6,769 nt of DNA from Bacteroidales bacterium (GCA_025350365.1 JANXXY010000457.1:1-6769); one strand, 5' to 3'. Numbered from the stretch's first letter, positions 1 through 6,568 are shown. The notes: a model not told the origin generated them from the sequence alone. A program made the numbers and translations.

Positions 1-1722
1 TGTGATTGTTTAACATCTCTTGGCCAGGATCATGATTATAACATCACCAGACTTACAATTCTGTGTGCCGAATTGCTTTCAGCCACTTGCGCCCTAAATA
101 AAGGTCGGGAAGGCTCAATTGAAAGCTCATGTTGTATCGCATATCCTCCGGACTATTGCCCCACCGATGAAGACAGTCAAATTTCCAACCTTATCAGCAC
201 TGCCATCGGAAACGAGTATGCGCATAAAAAAATATCATTAACCCTAATTGAAAATCAGCGACTTCTTGTGGATACAGAAGCTATTTCCAAGGTGGGCGGT
301 TGGGAGTATTCAATCACTCAGAAAAAAATTACATATACCCCCGAAGTCTATCGTATTTATGGAGTTGACCTAACTTTTAAGATGGATGATTTGGTTAATC
401 CCTGTAAAGATTATTCTGATTCAGATCAACAAATTATAAAACACGTAATCAATGATGTATTAGAAAATGGAAAACCTTATGATAATGAATCGCGCTTCAA
501 GTCGTATGACGGAGTACAAAAATGGGTTCGTATAAAAGGGCATCCTGTTTACGCGCATGGCAAAATTGCAAAAGTATCCGGAAACATTATTGATATTACC
601 GAACGCAAGAATGCTATACTCGCATTGCAGGAAAGCGAAGCACGTTTCCATAAGTTGCTGGACAATGTTATGAATACTGCTGTTCAGGGCTATGATGCCG
701 ATTGCATAGTGCGGTATTGGAACAAAGCAAGCGAACATGTATATGGCTATACCTCAGAAGAAGCCATTGGGAAAAACTTACTTGATCTCATTATACCTCC
801 ATCCATGAGAACAGCTGTAATGGAGGATATTGGGAAAATGATAGAAAGCGGAATAGGAAGACCTGCCGAAGAACTACATCTTATGAGGAAAGATGGCTCG
901 TTAGTACCAGTTTTATCAAGCCATACAATTATTCAATTACCAGGAAAAGACAAAGAACTTTTCTGTATTGATATTGATCTTACTGATAGCATAAAGTTAG
1001 AGAAGGCTCTTATAAAAAGTGAGGCACAATTTAAAGAACTGAATGCAGCAAAGGATAAACTCTTTTCGATTATTGCACACGACCTTAGAACACCCTTCAA
1101 TAGCATTTTAGGATTTACTGATTTACTGATAGTGAACATCCGGAAATATGACATTGAAAAAATCGAAAAATATCTTACCTATATCAGTTTGCAAGCTAAA
1201 AGTACTTACAATCTGCTCGAAAATTTATTAATCTGGGCAAAGTCAAAATCCAACCAGCTCATCTTTAAACCACAATATGTTTACCTGCCAACCTGTTTAA
1301 ATGAAATAGCTGAAAGTTTGCAAGCCTCAGCGACTTCAAAAAACATACAACTTATCATTGCACATACACCAGATATTAAAATTTATGTTGATTTAAATAT
1401 ACTTAACACAATTTTACGAAACCTAATTTCGAATTCTATAAAATATACAAATTCAGGCGGATTAATAGTAATTAATGTTACCAAACATCCTCATGAAGTT
1501 GAATTTAAAATATCCGATAATGGTGTTGGAATGAGTAAAGAAACTCAAAAAAAACTATTTCGAATTGATACCAATGTTTCCACTATAGGAACATCAAATG
1601 AGAAAGGCACGGGTTTGGGTTTGATTCTTTGCGTAGAATTTATTGAAAAATTAAATGGAAAAATTTGTGTTCAAAGTGAATTGGGCAAAGGCAGTACCTT
1701 CATCTTTACTCTTCCGGCATAA
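1..1722 (+). CDS. PAS-domain sensor histidine kinase, N-terminus cut by the window edge
   Basis: The reading frame is open from base 1, so the gene starts upstream; 573 residues are visible (numbered here from base 1). The first ~80 residues look like the start and end of a GAF domain. A PAS_3-type domain with its PAC tail follows at about 95-204 (motifs GGWEY, YRIYG, DITERK), then a second PAS at about 211-332. The HisKA dimerisation/phosphoacceptor domain starts near 349, with the H-box IIAHDLRTPFNSILGF and phospho-accepting His360. The HATPase_c domain fills about 455-573: N-box NLISNSIKY (Asn478), G1 box SDNGVGM (Asp506), F-box KKLF, and G2 box KGTGLGL (536-540). All kinase motifs are intact, so it should autophosphorylate and pass phosphate to a response regulator. 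No receiver domain, transmembrane segment or partner regulator is visible, so signal and target are unknown. The visible part looks cytosolic. A TTG at 73 could serve as a start, but homology continues upstream of it. Confidence 0.93.
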   Translation, partial: CDCLTSLGQDHDYNITRLTILCAELLSATCALNKGREGSIESSCCIAYPPDYCPTDEDSQISNLISTAIGNEYAHKKISLTLIENQRLLVDTEAISKVGGWEYSITQKKITYTPEVYRIYGVDLTFKMDDLVNPCKDYSDSDQQIIKHVINDVLENGKPYDNESRFKSYDGVQKWVRIKGHPVYAHGKIAKVSGNIIDITERKNAILALQESEARFHKLLDNVMNTAVQGYDADCIVRYWNKASEHVYGYTSEEAIGKNLLDLIIPPSMRTAVMEDIGKMIESGIGRPAEELHLMRKDGSLVPVLSSHTIIQLPGKDKELFCIDIDLTDSIKLEKALIKSEAQFKELNAAKDKLFSIIAHDLRTPFNSILGFTDLLIVNIRKYDIEKIEKYLTYISLQAKSTYNLLENLLIWAKSKSNQLIFKPQYVYLPTCLNEIAESLQASATSKNIQLIIAHTPDIKIYVDLNILNTILRNLISNSIKYTNSGGLIVINVTKHPHEVEFKISDNGVGMSKETQKKLFRIDTNVSTIGTSNEKGTGLGLILCVEFIEKLNGKICVQSELGKGSTFIFTLPA

Positions 1723-1768
1723 AATCTTAAACTAAATTGGTTATTTGATTAAGAATTTTTCTCCCGAT

Positions 1769-2149
1769 TTAAAACACCTCATGTTCATCAATCAAATAAA
1801 TCATGGCAGCCATGGCAGCGCTGCCTGTTTGCATTTCACGGTGACTAATTTTATCAAATGTATCGTTGGCCGAGTGATGATAATCGAAATACCTTTGTGA
1901 ATCCGGATGTAAATTAAGCAATGGAACGCCAAATTGTTTCAGTTGATCAATATCCACGCCGCCGCCACCTTTATAAAACTGCGTATTACTATAAGATTCA
2001 AAATATTTTTCTAGAGCCTTAAACGTTTGAAATTTATCGTCGGTTGTGGAATAGCCAAACCCACGGGCAACACCAGCGCCACTGTCAGATTCCATGGCTG
2101 CATAAATTATTTCCTTTTTCCTTAACCGATGTTGCATATTTTTTTTCAC
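1769..2149 (-). pseudogene. C-terminal remnant of an M28-family zinc peptidase
   Basis: The 126 codons resemble the last third of M28 peptidases of the carboxypeptidase Q/aminopeptidase type, which are normally around 450 residues. Visible marks are MESDSG at residues 19-24 (in the family this Asp binds zinc), the GGGGVDIDQLKQFGVPLLNL strand-turn region at 61-80, and DYHHSANDTFDKI at 89-101, whose His supplies the last zinc ligand. The HxD motif and the catalytic Glu-Glu pair, which lie earlier in the family, are absent. A TGA sits four codons upstream of the only plausible start (GTG at 2149), and the upstream DNA does not translate to peptidase sequence in the frame I checked. Homology fades before residue ~12, so the first residues are probably not native. 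It cannot be an active peptidase. It converges on the kinase with a 46-bp gap. I am confident of the family and fairly confident that it is a dead fragment. Confidence 0.8.
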
Positions 2150-2481
2150 AAAGCTGGTTCATTTATGACCAAAAAATGTAGGTTTTGAACACAAAAGGCA
2201 ATAGTATCCATATCCAACCTAAGTTCTGCCTAAGCCGGCCAAATAAAACCAGGCTGAGCCTGTAAGTAAATATTCGATTCAGGCACAGCTTAAGCCGAAC
2301 CGATAGGAAGCGACCCTATAAAAACCCCGCCGTATGGATCAGATATTTAAACAAAAAACAATCTTGACCGGAATAGTTTACTAAATTGCAAACAAAAGAG
2401 CCTGTTTATGAAATGTATTTTTGAAATATTTATTGCAATAAAATGTATAACCTCGGAATACAAGGTCTAGCTAATAGGGAA

Positions 2482-2501
2482 ATAACCCCAATTGGGGTTA
2501 T
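2482..2501. repeat. Perfect 20-bp palindrome, possible operator or hairpin
   Basis: ATAACCCCAATTGGGGTTAT equals its own reverse complement across all 20 bases. As RNA it would fold as an 8-bp stem with an AATT loop. No T-run follows on the plus strand, so it is not a textbook terminator in that direction. It lies 53 bp upstream of the -7 box of the antitoxin gene, where a dimeric regulator such as the antitoxin could bind; that role is inference. Confidence 0.6.
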
Positions 2502-2554
2502 ACAGATGTTACCCACAATTTTAAGAAAGAGACTCTGTTTACATGAAAATTTGG

Positions 2555-2562
2555 TACATTTG
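2555..2562 (+). promoter_or_regulatory. Bacteroidota-type -7 promoter box for the toxin-antitoxin pair
   Basis: TACATTTG matches the phylum's TAnnTTTG -7 consensus and ends 13 bases before the ATG at 2576, which would give a very short leader. I see no convincing TTTG -33 element at the expected distance, so the call rests on the -7 box and its position. Confidence 0.45.
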
Positions 2563-2575
2563 AAAAAAAGAACGT

Positions 2576-2782
2576 ATGATACTCGAAAGGACAAAAAATG
2601 AGATTTTAGTTCGACTTCCGGCCTATGTTGACTTGACTGAGCTTCAAAACATGCTTGATTTTTTACAATATAAAGAACTAACTGCAAAATCAAAAGGTAA
2701 ACAATCCGATGTTGATGAACTCTCAAAATCTGCTAACAAATCTATCTGGACTAAAGTTAAAGCCAGCCGGGGAATAAAATGA
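2576..2782 (+). CDS. Small antitoxin-like protein paired with a PIN toxin
   Basis: A 68-residue protein. The N-terminus (MILERTKNEILVRLPAYVDL) resembles the short beta-rich start of antitoxins that sit before PIN genes in Bacteroidota. The middle (DLTELQNMLDFLQYKELTAK) looks helical, and the tail is basic (KSIWTKVKASRGIK). In such pairs the antitoxin neutralises the ribonuclease toxin and often binds its own promoter; that is known of the class, not shown here. Its stop overlaps the toxin start in ATGA (2779-2782), the usual arrangement for translational coupling. The ATG at 2576 follows a -7 box by 13 bases and has no Shine-Dalgarno sequence, as is common in this phylum. The gene appears intact although its partner is broken. 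I cannot assign a named antitoxin family with certainty. Confidence 0.72.
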   Translation: MILERTKNEILVRLPAYVDLTELQNMLDFLQYKELTAKSKGKQSDVDELSKSANKSIWTKVKASRGIK

Positions 2783-3246
2783 AAATCGTAGTTGATTCAA
2801 ATATTGTATTTAGTACAATTCTAAACACCAAAAGTAAAATTGGACAATTATTAATTAATGGTTCAAAATATTTTGATTTTTACACAGTTGGGTTACTTAA
2901 AGACGAAATTTTTAAACATAAGGATAAAATACTCGATTTAACAAATTTCGCTGAAGACTAATTTATTGATACTTTTCAATTAATTACAAGCAGACTAGTA
3001 TTTGTAGACGATATATTATTAACAGATAACGATTTAAATAAAGCGATTGATCTTGTATCAGGCATTGACCAAAACGATGCATTATTTGTTGCATTAACAA
3101 ATCATTTAGTCGCAAACTTATGGACTGGTGATAAGAGACTCATTAATGGACTTAAGAAAAAGGAATATTCACGAGTCTTGGCAACCGATGATCTATATGA
3201 AATATTTTTAGATAAACAGCTGAAAATTAGGCGGAAAAGGAAATAA
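2779..3246 (+). pseudogene. PIN-domain ribonuclease toxin interrupted by one in-frame TAA
   Basis: The frame opens MKIVVDSNIVFSTILN, a typical PIN start. It runs 60 codons to TAA at 2959-2961, then continues in the same frame for another 94 sense codons to TAA at 3244-3246. The part after the stop still reads as PIN sequence (DQNDALFVALTNHLVANLWT, then GDKRLINGLKKK). Counting the stop as codon 61, all four expected acidic active-site residues are present: Asp6, Glu43, Asp100 (or Asp97) and Asp118. The full length of 155 codons suits the PIN_2-like family. Intact members of this class are Mg-dependent ribonucleases. Codon 61 probably was GAA, AAA or CAA, so one base change explains the break. 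No in-frame ATG lies between 2962 and 3246, so restart of the C-terminal half is unlikely. The 60-residue N-terminal product lacks two catalytic acids and should be inactive. Sequencing error is the main alternative. Confidence 0.85.
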
Positions 3247-3268
3247 AAAACTGTCGCCCATAAATAGC

Positions 3269-3301
3269 ACTTCAAGTGGTCTGCAAGACCCAACTTGAAG
3301 T
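3269..3301. repeat. Strong hairpin just after the toxin remnant
   Basis: ACTTCAAGT (3269-3277) pairs with ACTTGAAGT (3293-3301). Inside it GGTCT (3278-3282) pairs with AGACC (3286-3290), leaving a GCA loop and a 2-base CA bulge. That makes 14 base pairs in a 33-base stretch, starting 22 bases after the toxin stop. No T-run follows on the plus strand, so it may be a structural end of a repeat unit rather than a classical terminator. On the minus strand the run TTTTTT appears about 18 bases beyond it. Confidence 0.65.
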
Positions 3302-3349
3302 CCCGATTGAACTAAATCCCCGGGTAATAAACTATGCACTTATAGGGGC

Positions 3350-3544
3350 TTACTTAGTGAGGGCTCTGTTAAGACGAGCTAAGAATTCCAAGCGAAAGGC
3401 TTCGGATTTTAGGATAATATTGATATTTGGGTTCTCATGCGGTGCGGTAGTATTTAATTTAAAACGCGGCATGCCCAACTGCAAGCCTGCAGCAGGCATA
3501 TTGCAAGGCTTCACCTTGGGCATAACTGCCAACGTTGTGGGCAA
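3350..3544 (-). other. Doubtful small ORF inside a structured repeat unit
   Basis: 64 codons start at 3544, with a second ATG at 3523 just after the AACGTTGGC motif. The C-terminal half (KSEAFRLEFLARLNRALTK) looks protein-like, but the N-terminal half is dictated by the inverted repeats at 3472-3522. I do not recognise a family, and no ribosome binding site or promoter is evident. It is more likely an accidental frame in a dispersed repeat than a gene, and is listed so that it can be compared with other copies. Confidence 0.15.
3472..3522. repeat. Nested inverted repeat with cruciform potential
   Basis: Three nested pairs of arms share one centre. The outer pair is TGCCCAA (3472-3478) with TTGGGCA (3516-3522), the middle is AAGCCT (3483-3488) with AGGCTT (3506-3511), and the inner is GCCTGC with GCAGGC (3485-3490 and 3492-3497). 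Inner and middle arms overlap, so alternative folds compete. It is followed by CCAACGTTGTGG at 3529-3540. The folded-site look recalls single-strand recombination sites, but strict attC core motifs are not met. Confidence 0.5.
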
Positions 3545-3561
3545 AACAAAAAAAACCTTTC

Positions 3562-3651
3562 CAATTGTTGCAAAAGGGTGTACGACAAAATTCCCTTTTA
3601 TAGCTTATATTTGTCAACCCTGGAATTTCATCGTACAATTGTTGCAAAAGG
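3562..3651. mobile_element. Small inverted-repeat element with 15-bp flanking direct repeats
   Basis: The core at 3579-3637 (59 bp) begins TGTACGACAAAATTCC and ends GGAATTTCATCGTACA. The two ends are inverted copies of each other with a few mismatches. It is abutted on the left by ATTGTTGCAAAAGGG (3564-3578) and on the right by ATTGTTGCAAAAGGA (3638-3652), a 14/15 direct repeat that looks like a target duplication. Bases 3577-3613 recur almost exactly at 6608-6643. There is no coding capacity, so it would be a non-autonomous, MITE-like element or a much-deleted insertion sequence. The TG...CA ends resemble IS21-type termini, but the flanking repeat is longer than that family usually makes. 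Confidence 0.45.
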
Positions 3652-3665
3652 AATTACGGCTTATC

Positions 3666-3736
3666 TAAAAAGATCAATTTTGTATTATTCACTTTCCAGA
3701 CAGCCGTTATCATTTATGTGAATCGCTTTTATACAA
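3666..3736 (-). terminator. Possible transcription terminator of fum
   Basis: Directly after the fum stop, in the minus direction, TTGTAT (3736-3731) pairs with ATACAA (3685-3680), and inside it ATTCAC (3723-3718) pairs with GTGAAT (3692-3687). A five-T run follows at 3670-3666. The loop is long and the stem AT-rich with an uneven bulge, so this is a weak candidate. Confidence 0.28.
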
Positions 3737-5365
3737 TCAGTTCACAGGTTTAAGTTGTTTGAAAAAATCATTGCCTTTATCATCAACTAAAATGAATGCC
3801 GGGAAATCAATTACTGCAATTTTCCAGATGGCTTCCATGCCAAGTTCGGGATATTCCAGCACTTCCACTTTTTTGATGTTGTTCTGAGCTAAAATTGCAG
3901 CCGGACCACCAATACTTCCCAGATAAAATCCACCAAACTTTTTGCAGGCATCGGTAACCTGATTGCTGCGGTTTCCTTTGGCAATCATAATCATACTGCC
4001 TCCATTTTCCTGAAATCGGTCAACATACGAATCCATGCGTCCCGCCGTGGTTGGACCGAATGATCCTGAAGGCATTCCCTTGGGCGTTTTGGCCGGACCG
4101 GCATAATAAATCGGATGATCTTTTAGGTATTGAGGCATACCTTCGCCATTATCCAGGCGTTCGTTCAACTTTGCGTGTGCAATGTCGCGGCCAACAACAA
4201 TAGTTCCGGAAAGCGATAGACGAGTTGCCACAGGATATTTTGTAAGTTCAGCCAAAATCTCCTTCATCGGACGATTTAGGTTGATTTTCACTGCATCGCC
4301 TTCGCCCTGGTTACGTAATTCTTCAGGAATGTACTTCCCGGGATTGTCTTCGAGTTTTTCAATCCATACACCGTCCTTATTAATTTTAGCTTTGATATTG
4401 CGGTCGGCTGAACACGATACGCCCATTCCCACCGGACAAGACGCACCATGACGTGGCAACCGGACAATGCGAACATCATAAGCAAAGTATTTACCACCGA
4501 ACTGTGCCCCAAGGCCACATTCCTGTGCAGCTTTTAAGATTTTATTTTCAAGATCAATATCACGAAAAGCCTGACCTCCTTCGTTGCCTTCGGTTGGCAA
4601 AGTATCATAATACTTGGTTGAGGCGAGCTTCACCGTTTTAAGGTTAGCTTCAGCCGATGTTCCTCCAATTACAAAAGCTATATGATAGGGTGGACAGGCT
4701 GCCGTACCCAGTGTTTTCATCTTTTCCACCAAAAAAGCTTCCAGACTTTTAGGGTTTAAAAGTGCCTTTGTTTCCTGAAAAAGATAGGTTTTATTGGCTG
4801 ATCCTCCTCCCTTGGCGATGAATAGAAATTTGTATTCATTTCCTTTGGTTGCATATAAATCAATTTGTGCCGGAAGATTGCACCCTGAGTTTACCTCGTC
4901 GTACATATCGAGCGCCACGGTTTGAGAATATCTAAGGTTCTCTTCCGTATAGGTTTTGTAAATCCCGTGAGATAAGGCTTCTTCATCATTTCCATCGGTC
5001 CAAACCTGTTGTCCCTTTTTGCCTGAAATGATAGCTGTTCCGGTATCCTGGCAAAACGGTAATACTCCTTTTGAGGCTATTTCAGCATTACGCAACATGG
5101 TTAATGCAACATACTTATCATTTTCGCTGGCTTTTGGATCACTCAAAACACCGGTAACTTGTTTCTGATGTGCTGGACGAAGCAAAAATGAACAGTCACG
5201 CATGGCAGCGTTGGCCATTTTTGTAAGTGCTTCGGCTTCGATCTTTAAAATTTCTTTACCTTCAAATAGAGATATAGAAACATGTTCTTTGGTAAGAAGA
5301 TAGTATTCGGTTTCATCTTTTCCCAGGGGAAAAGGCTCCTGGTATTTAAATGCGGGTGTTGGCAT
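3737..5365 (-). CDS. fum: Class I fumarate hydratase, iron-sulfur, fused alpha-beta type
   Basis: This is the cytosolic enzyme of the TCA cycle and of reductive succinate formation; it hydrates fumarate to (S)-malate with an oxygen-sensitive [4Fe-4S] cluster. The 542-residue length fits the single-chain FumA/FumB type (E. coli about 548). The N-terminal Fumerase domain covers about 18-290 and the Fumerase_C domain about 297-510. Three cluster cysteines stand in the family's contexts: Cys105 in LPFCQDTGT, Cys224 in TAACPPYH and Cys310 in GASCPVGMG. Other marks are NLPAQIDLYA (163-172), GGGSANK (186-192), GTIVVGRDIAHAKL (387-400), GPTTAGRMDSY (437-447) and IAKGN (461-465). The start is ATG at 5365, since homology begins soon after it; there is no Shine-Dalgarno sequence, as expected for the phylum. 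prfB lies 81 bp upstream on the same strand; I see no TAnnTTTG box in that gap, so read-through from prfB is possible. No damage is seen. Confidence 0.96.
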   Translation of the reverse strand: MPTPAFKYQEPFPLGKDETEYYLLTKEHVSISLFEGKEILKIEAEALTKMANAAMRDCSFLLRPAHQKQVTGVLSDPKASENDKYVALTMLRNAEIASKGVLPFCQDTGTAIISGKKGQQVWTDGNDEEALSHGIYKTYTEENLRYSQTVALDMYDEVNSGCNLPAQIDLYATKGNEYKFLFIAKGGGSANKTYLFQETKALLNPKSLEAFLVEKMKTLGTAACPPYHIAFVIGGTSAEANLKTVKLASTKYYDTLPTEGNEGGQAFRDIDLENKILKAAQECGLGAQFGGKYFAYDVRIVRLPRHGASCPVGMGVSCSADRNIKAKINKDGVWIEKLEDNPGKYIPEELRNQGEGDAVKINLNRPMKEILAELTKYPVATRLSLSGTIVVGRDIAHAKLNERLDNGEGMPQYLKDHPIYYAGPAKTPKGMPSGSFGPTTAGRMDSYVDRFQENGGSMIMIAKGNRSNQVTDACKKFGGFYLGSIGGPAAILAQNNIKKVEVLEYPELGMEAIWKIAVIDFPAFILVDDKGNDFFKQLKPVN

Positions 5366-5446
5366 AAAATATGATTTAAATTAGAAATTATTCGTTATTA
5401 GTGTCATTACGGTCTTCGCCGGAATATTAATTACACTCGTGATGAA

Positions 5447-6536
5447 TTATTTACCTGCAAATTCCATCAAAAAGGCTTTTATGAATTCATGAATATCACC
5501 ATCGAGAACTCCCTGCGCATCCGACGTTTCAAAACCGGTTCGCACATCCTTCACCAATTTATAAGGGTGAAGGACATAATTACGAATTTGCGAGCCCCAT
5601 TCAATTTTCATCTTCTTTCCCTCAATTTCGGCTTGTTTTTCTCGTCGTTTTTGAAGTTCCAGTTCATAAAGCATTGATTTAAGCAACCGAAGGGCGTTTT
5701 CCTTATTTTTGAATTGGGACCGATCCTCCTGATTCTCCACCACAAATCCGGTTGGTTTGTGGCGTAACCTTACAGCCGTTTCAACCTTGTTTACATTCTG
5801 ACCACCTGCACCACTTGCCCGGTATGTTTCAAACGAAATATCAGCCGGATTTATTTCGATATGGATGGTGTCGTCAATCGCCGGAGACACATAAACAGAG
5901 GCAAAGCTTGTTTGACGTTTCCCCTGGGCATTAAATGGAGATATACGTACGAGGCGATGCACACCACTTTCCCCTTTCAGGAATCCATAAGCATATTTTC
6001 CTGAAAACTCAATGGTTACCGACTTAATACCAGCTTCATCACCGTCGAGGATATCAACGATATGAACCGCAAAGTGATGTCGTTCTCCATAACGAGAGTA
6101 CATGCGCATAAGCATCTCGCTCCAGTCCTGACTTTCGGTTCCACCTGCCCCGGAATTAATTTTAAGGAATGCTCCAAGCTCATCCTCTTCATCGCGAAGC
6201 ATGTTTTTAAATTCAAGTTCTTCGATCTGCTGAAGCGTGATTTTATATTGTTTGTCAACGTCTTCTTCCGAAGCCTCGCCTTCGCCATAAAAATCGATCA
6301 TCACTTTTAGGTCTTCCAAACTTTGCACAACGGTGTTGTAACTATTTGTCCATTCCTTAAGCGATGCAACGAGCTTTATTTGTTTTTCGGCCTCTTTGGA
6401 ATCGTCCCAGAAACCGGGAGCGTGTGTTTTTTGTTCTTCTTGTTCTAACTGGATTAATCGTTGATCGATGTCAAAGATGCCTCCTGAGTGCATCCTCGCG
6501 CTCTACCAACTCTTTCATCTGATCGGTGGTAATCAT
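5447..6536 (-). CDS. prfB: Peptide chain release factor 2, with +1 programmed frameshift
   Basis: RF2 recognises UGA and UAA in the ribosomal A site and triggers release of the finished peptide. Translation starts at ATG 6536-6534 (MITTDQMKELVEREDALRRH, then L), reads CTT at 6476-6474, skips T6473 and continues at GAC 6472-6470 to the stop at 5447. This gives 21 + 341 = 362 residues, against 365 in E. coli. The SPF codon-recognition motif is at 199-201 (RISPFNAQG) and the catalytic GGQ at 244-246 (SGAGGQNVNKVE). The N-terminal helical domain and a basic C-terminal part (QKRREKQAEIEGKK) are also present. Annotating from the in-frame ATG at 6493 would drop the true N-terminus and replace seven residues with out-of-frame ones. 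Output is self-limited: little RF2 means slow termination at the internal UGA and more frameshifting. fum follows 81 bp downstream on the same strand. Confidence 0.96.
6470..6485 (-). promoter_or_regulatory. prfB: prfB programmed +1 frameshift site
   Basis: Read on the minus strand it is AGGAGG CAT CTT TGA C. The internal Shine-Dalgarno AGGAGG (6485-6480) sits three bases before the slippery CTT (6476-6474), followed by TGA (6473-6471) and C. This is the same arrangement as the E. coli site (AGGGGG, three bases, CTT TGA C). tRNA-Leu slips from CUU to UUU so that GAC becomes the next codon. Both frames on either side match RF2, which confirms it. Confidence 0.95.
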
Positions 6537-6560
6537 ATAAACACTATTTTAATAAGCATG

Positions 6561-6568
6561 CAAAGTTA
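6561..6568 (-). promoter_or_regulatory. Bacteroidota-type -7 promoter box for prfB
   Basis: On the minus strand TAACTTTG fits TAnnTTTG and ends 24 bases before the prfB ATG at 6536, giving a short leader. No clear TTTG -33 element is seen. An imperfect inverted repeat, GCATGCAAA (6556-6564) with TTTGCTATGC (6576-6585), straddles it and could be an operator or chance. Confidence 0.5.

Larger units (their letters stand above)
2150..2575. other. Non-coding stretch between the peptidase remnant and the antitoxin gene
   Basis: I find no credible gene here on either strand. The minus-strand open frame reaching into 2430-2726 runs antisense through the antitoxin gene and resembles no protein. Small symmetric elements are present: CAGGCTGAGCCTG at 2250-2262 (13-bp palindrome with a central G), GCTTAAGC near 2288, and the 20-bp palindrome at 2482-2501. 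The missing 5' part of the peptidase gene is not recognisable here. Confidence 0.6.
3247..3736. other. Gene-poor, repeat-rich segment between the toxin remnant and fum
   Basis: There is no well-supported gene in these 490 bases. They hold a hairpin at 3269-3301, a nested inverted repeat at 3472-3522, a CCAACGTTGTGG motif at 3529-3540, a direct repeat at 3562-3577 and 3636-3651, and a small inverted-repeat element at 3579-3637. Open frames exist on both strands (for example 3276-3668 plus and 3350-3544 minus), but they cross these structures. Confidence 0.6.

Noticed and set aside
73..75. TTG at 73 as the true start of the histidine kinase
   Set aside because: The frame is open to base 1 and the upstream residues (NITRLTILCAELLSATCA) continue a GAF-like domain, so the gene is cut by the window rather than starting here.
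2598..2609. AAAGGACAAAAAATG as a strong ribosome site and start inside the antitoxin gene
   Set aside because: In that frame the reading ends after three codons (ATG AGA TTT TAG). The start at 2576 gives the full antitoxin-like protein.
2430..2726. 98-codon minus-strand open frame
   Set aside because: It overlaps the antitoxin gene antisense, resembles no protein, and contains the 20-bp palindrome.
2959..2961. Recoding or readthrough of the TAA in the PIN gene
   Set aside because: No stimulatory structure or slippery sequence is evident and TAA is the least leaky stop; a simple nonsense mutation or sequence error is more likely.
3102..3293. 63-codon minus-strand open frame
   Set aside because: It is antisense to the recognisable C-terminal half of the PIN toxin.
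3527..3543. Integron attC site at TGCCAACGTTGTGGGCA
   Set aside because: Neither RYYYAAC nor GTTRRRY is matched by the core as paired sites, and no integrase gene is in view; kept only as an attC-like resemblance.
3562..3651. CRISPR array
   Set aside because: Only two copies of the 16-bp direct repeat exist, the spacer contains an inverted repeat, and there are no cas genes.
3276..3668. 130-codon plus-strand open frame starting in the hairpin
   Set aside because: It runs through the hairpin, the cruciform and the 59-bp element; composition follows the repeats and no domain is recognisable.
6491..6493. ATG at 6493 as the start of release factor 2
   Set aside because: The zero frame from ATG 6536 encodes the RF2 N-terminus and leads into a textbook frameshift site; the seven residues MHSGGIF would be out-of-frame translation.
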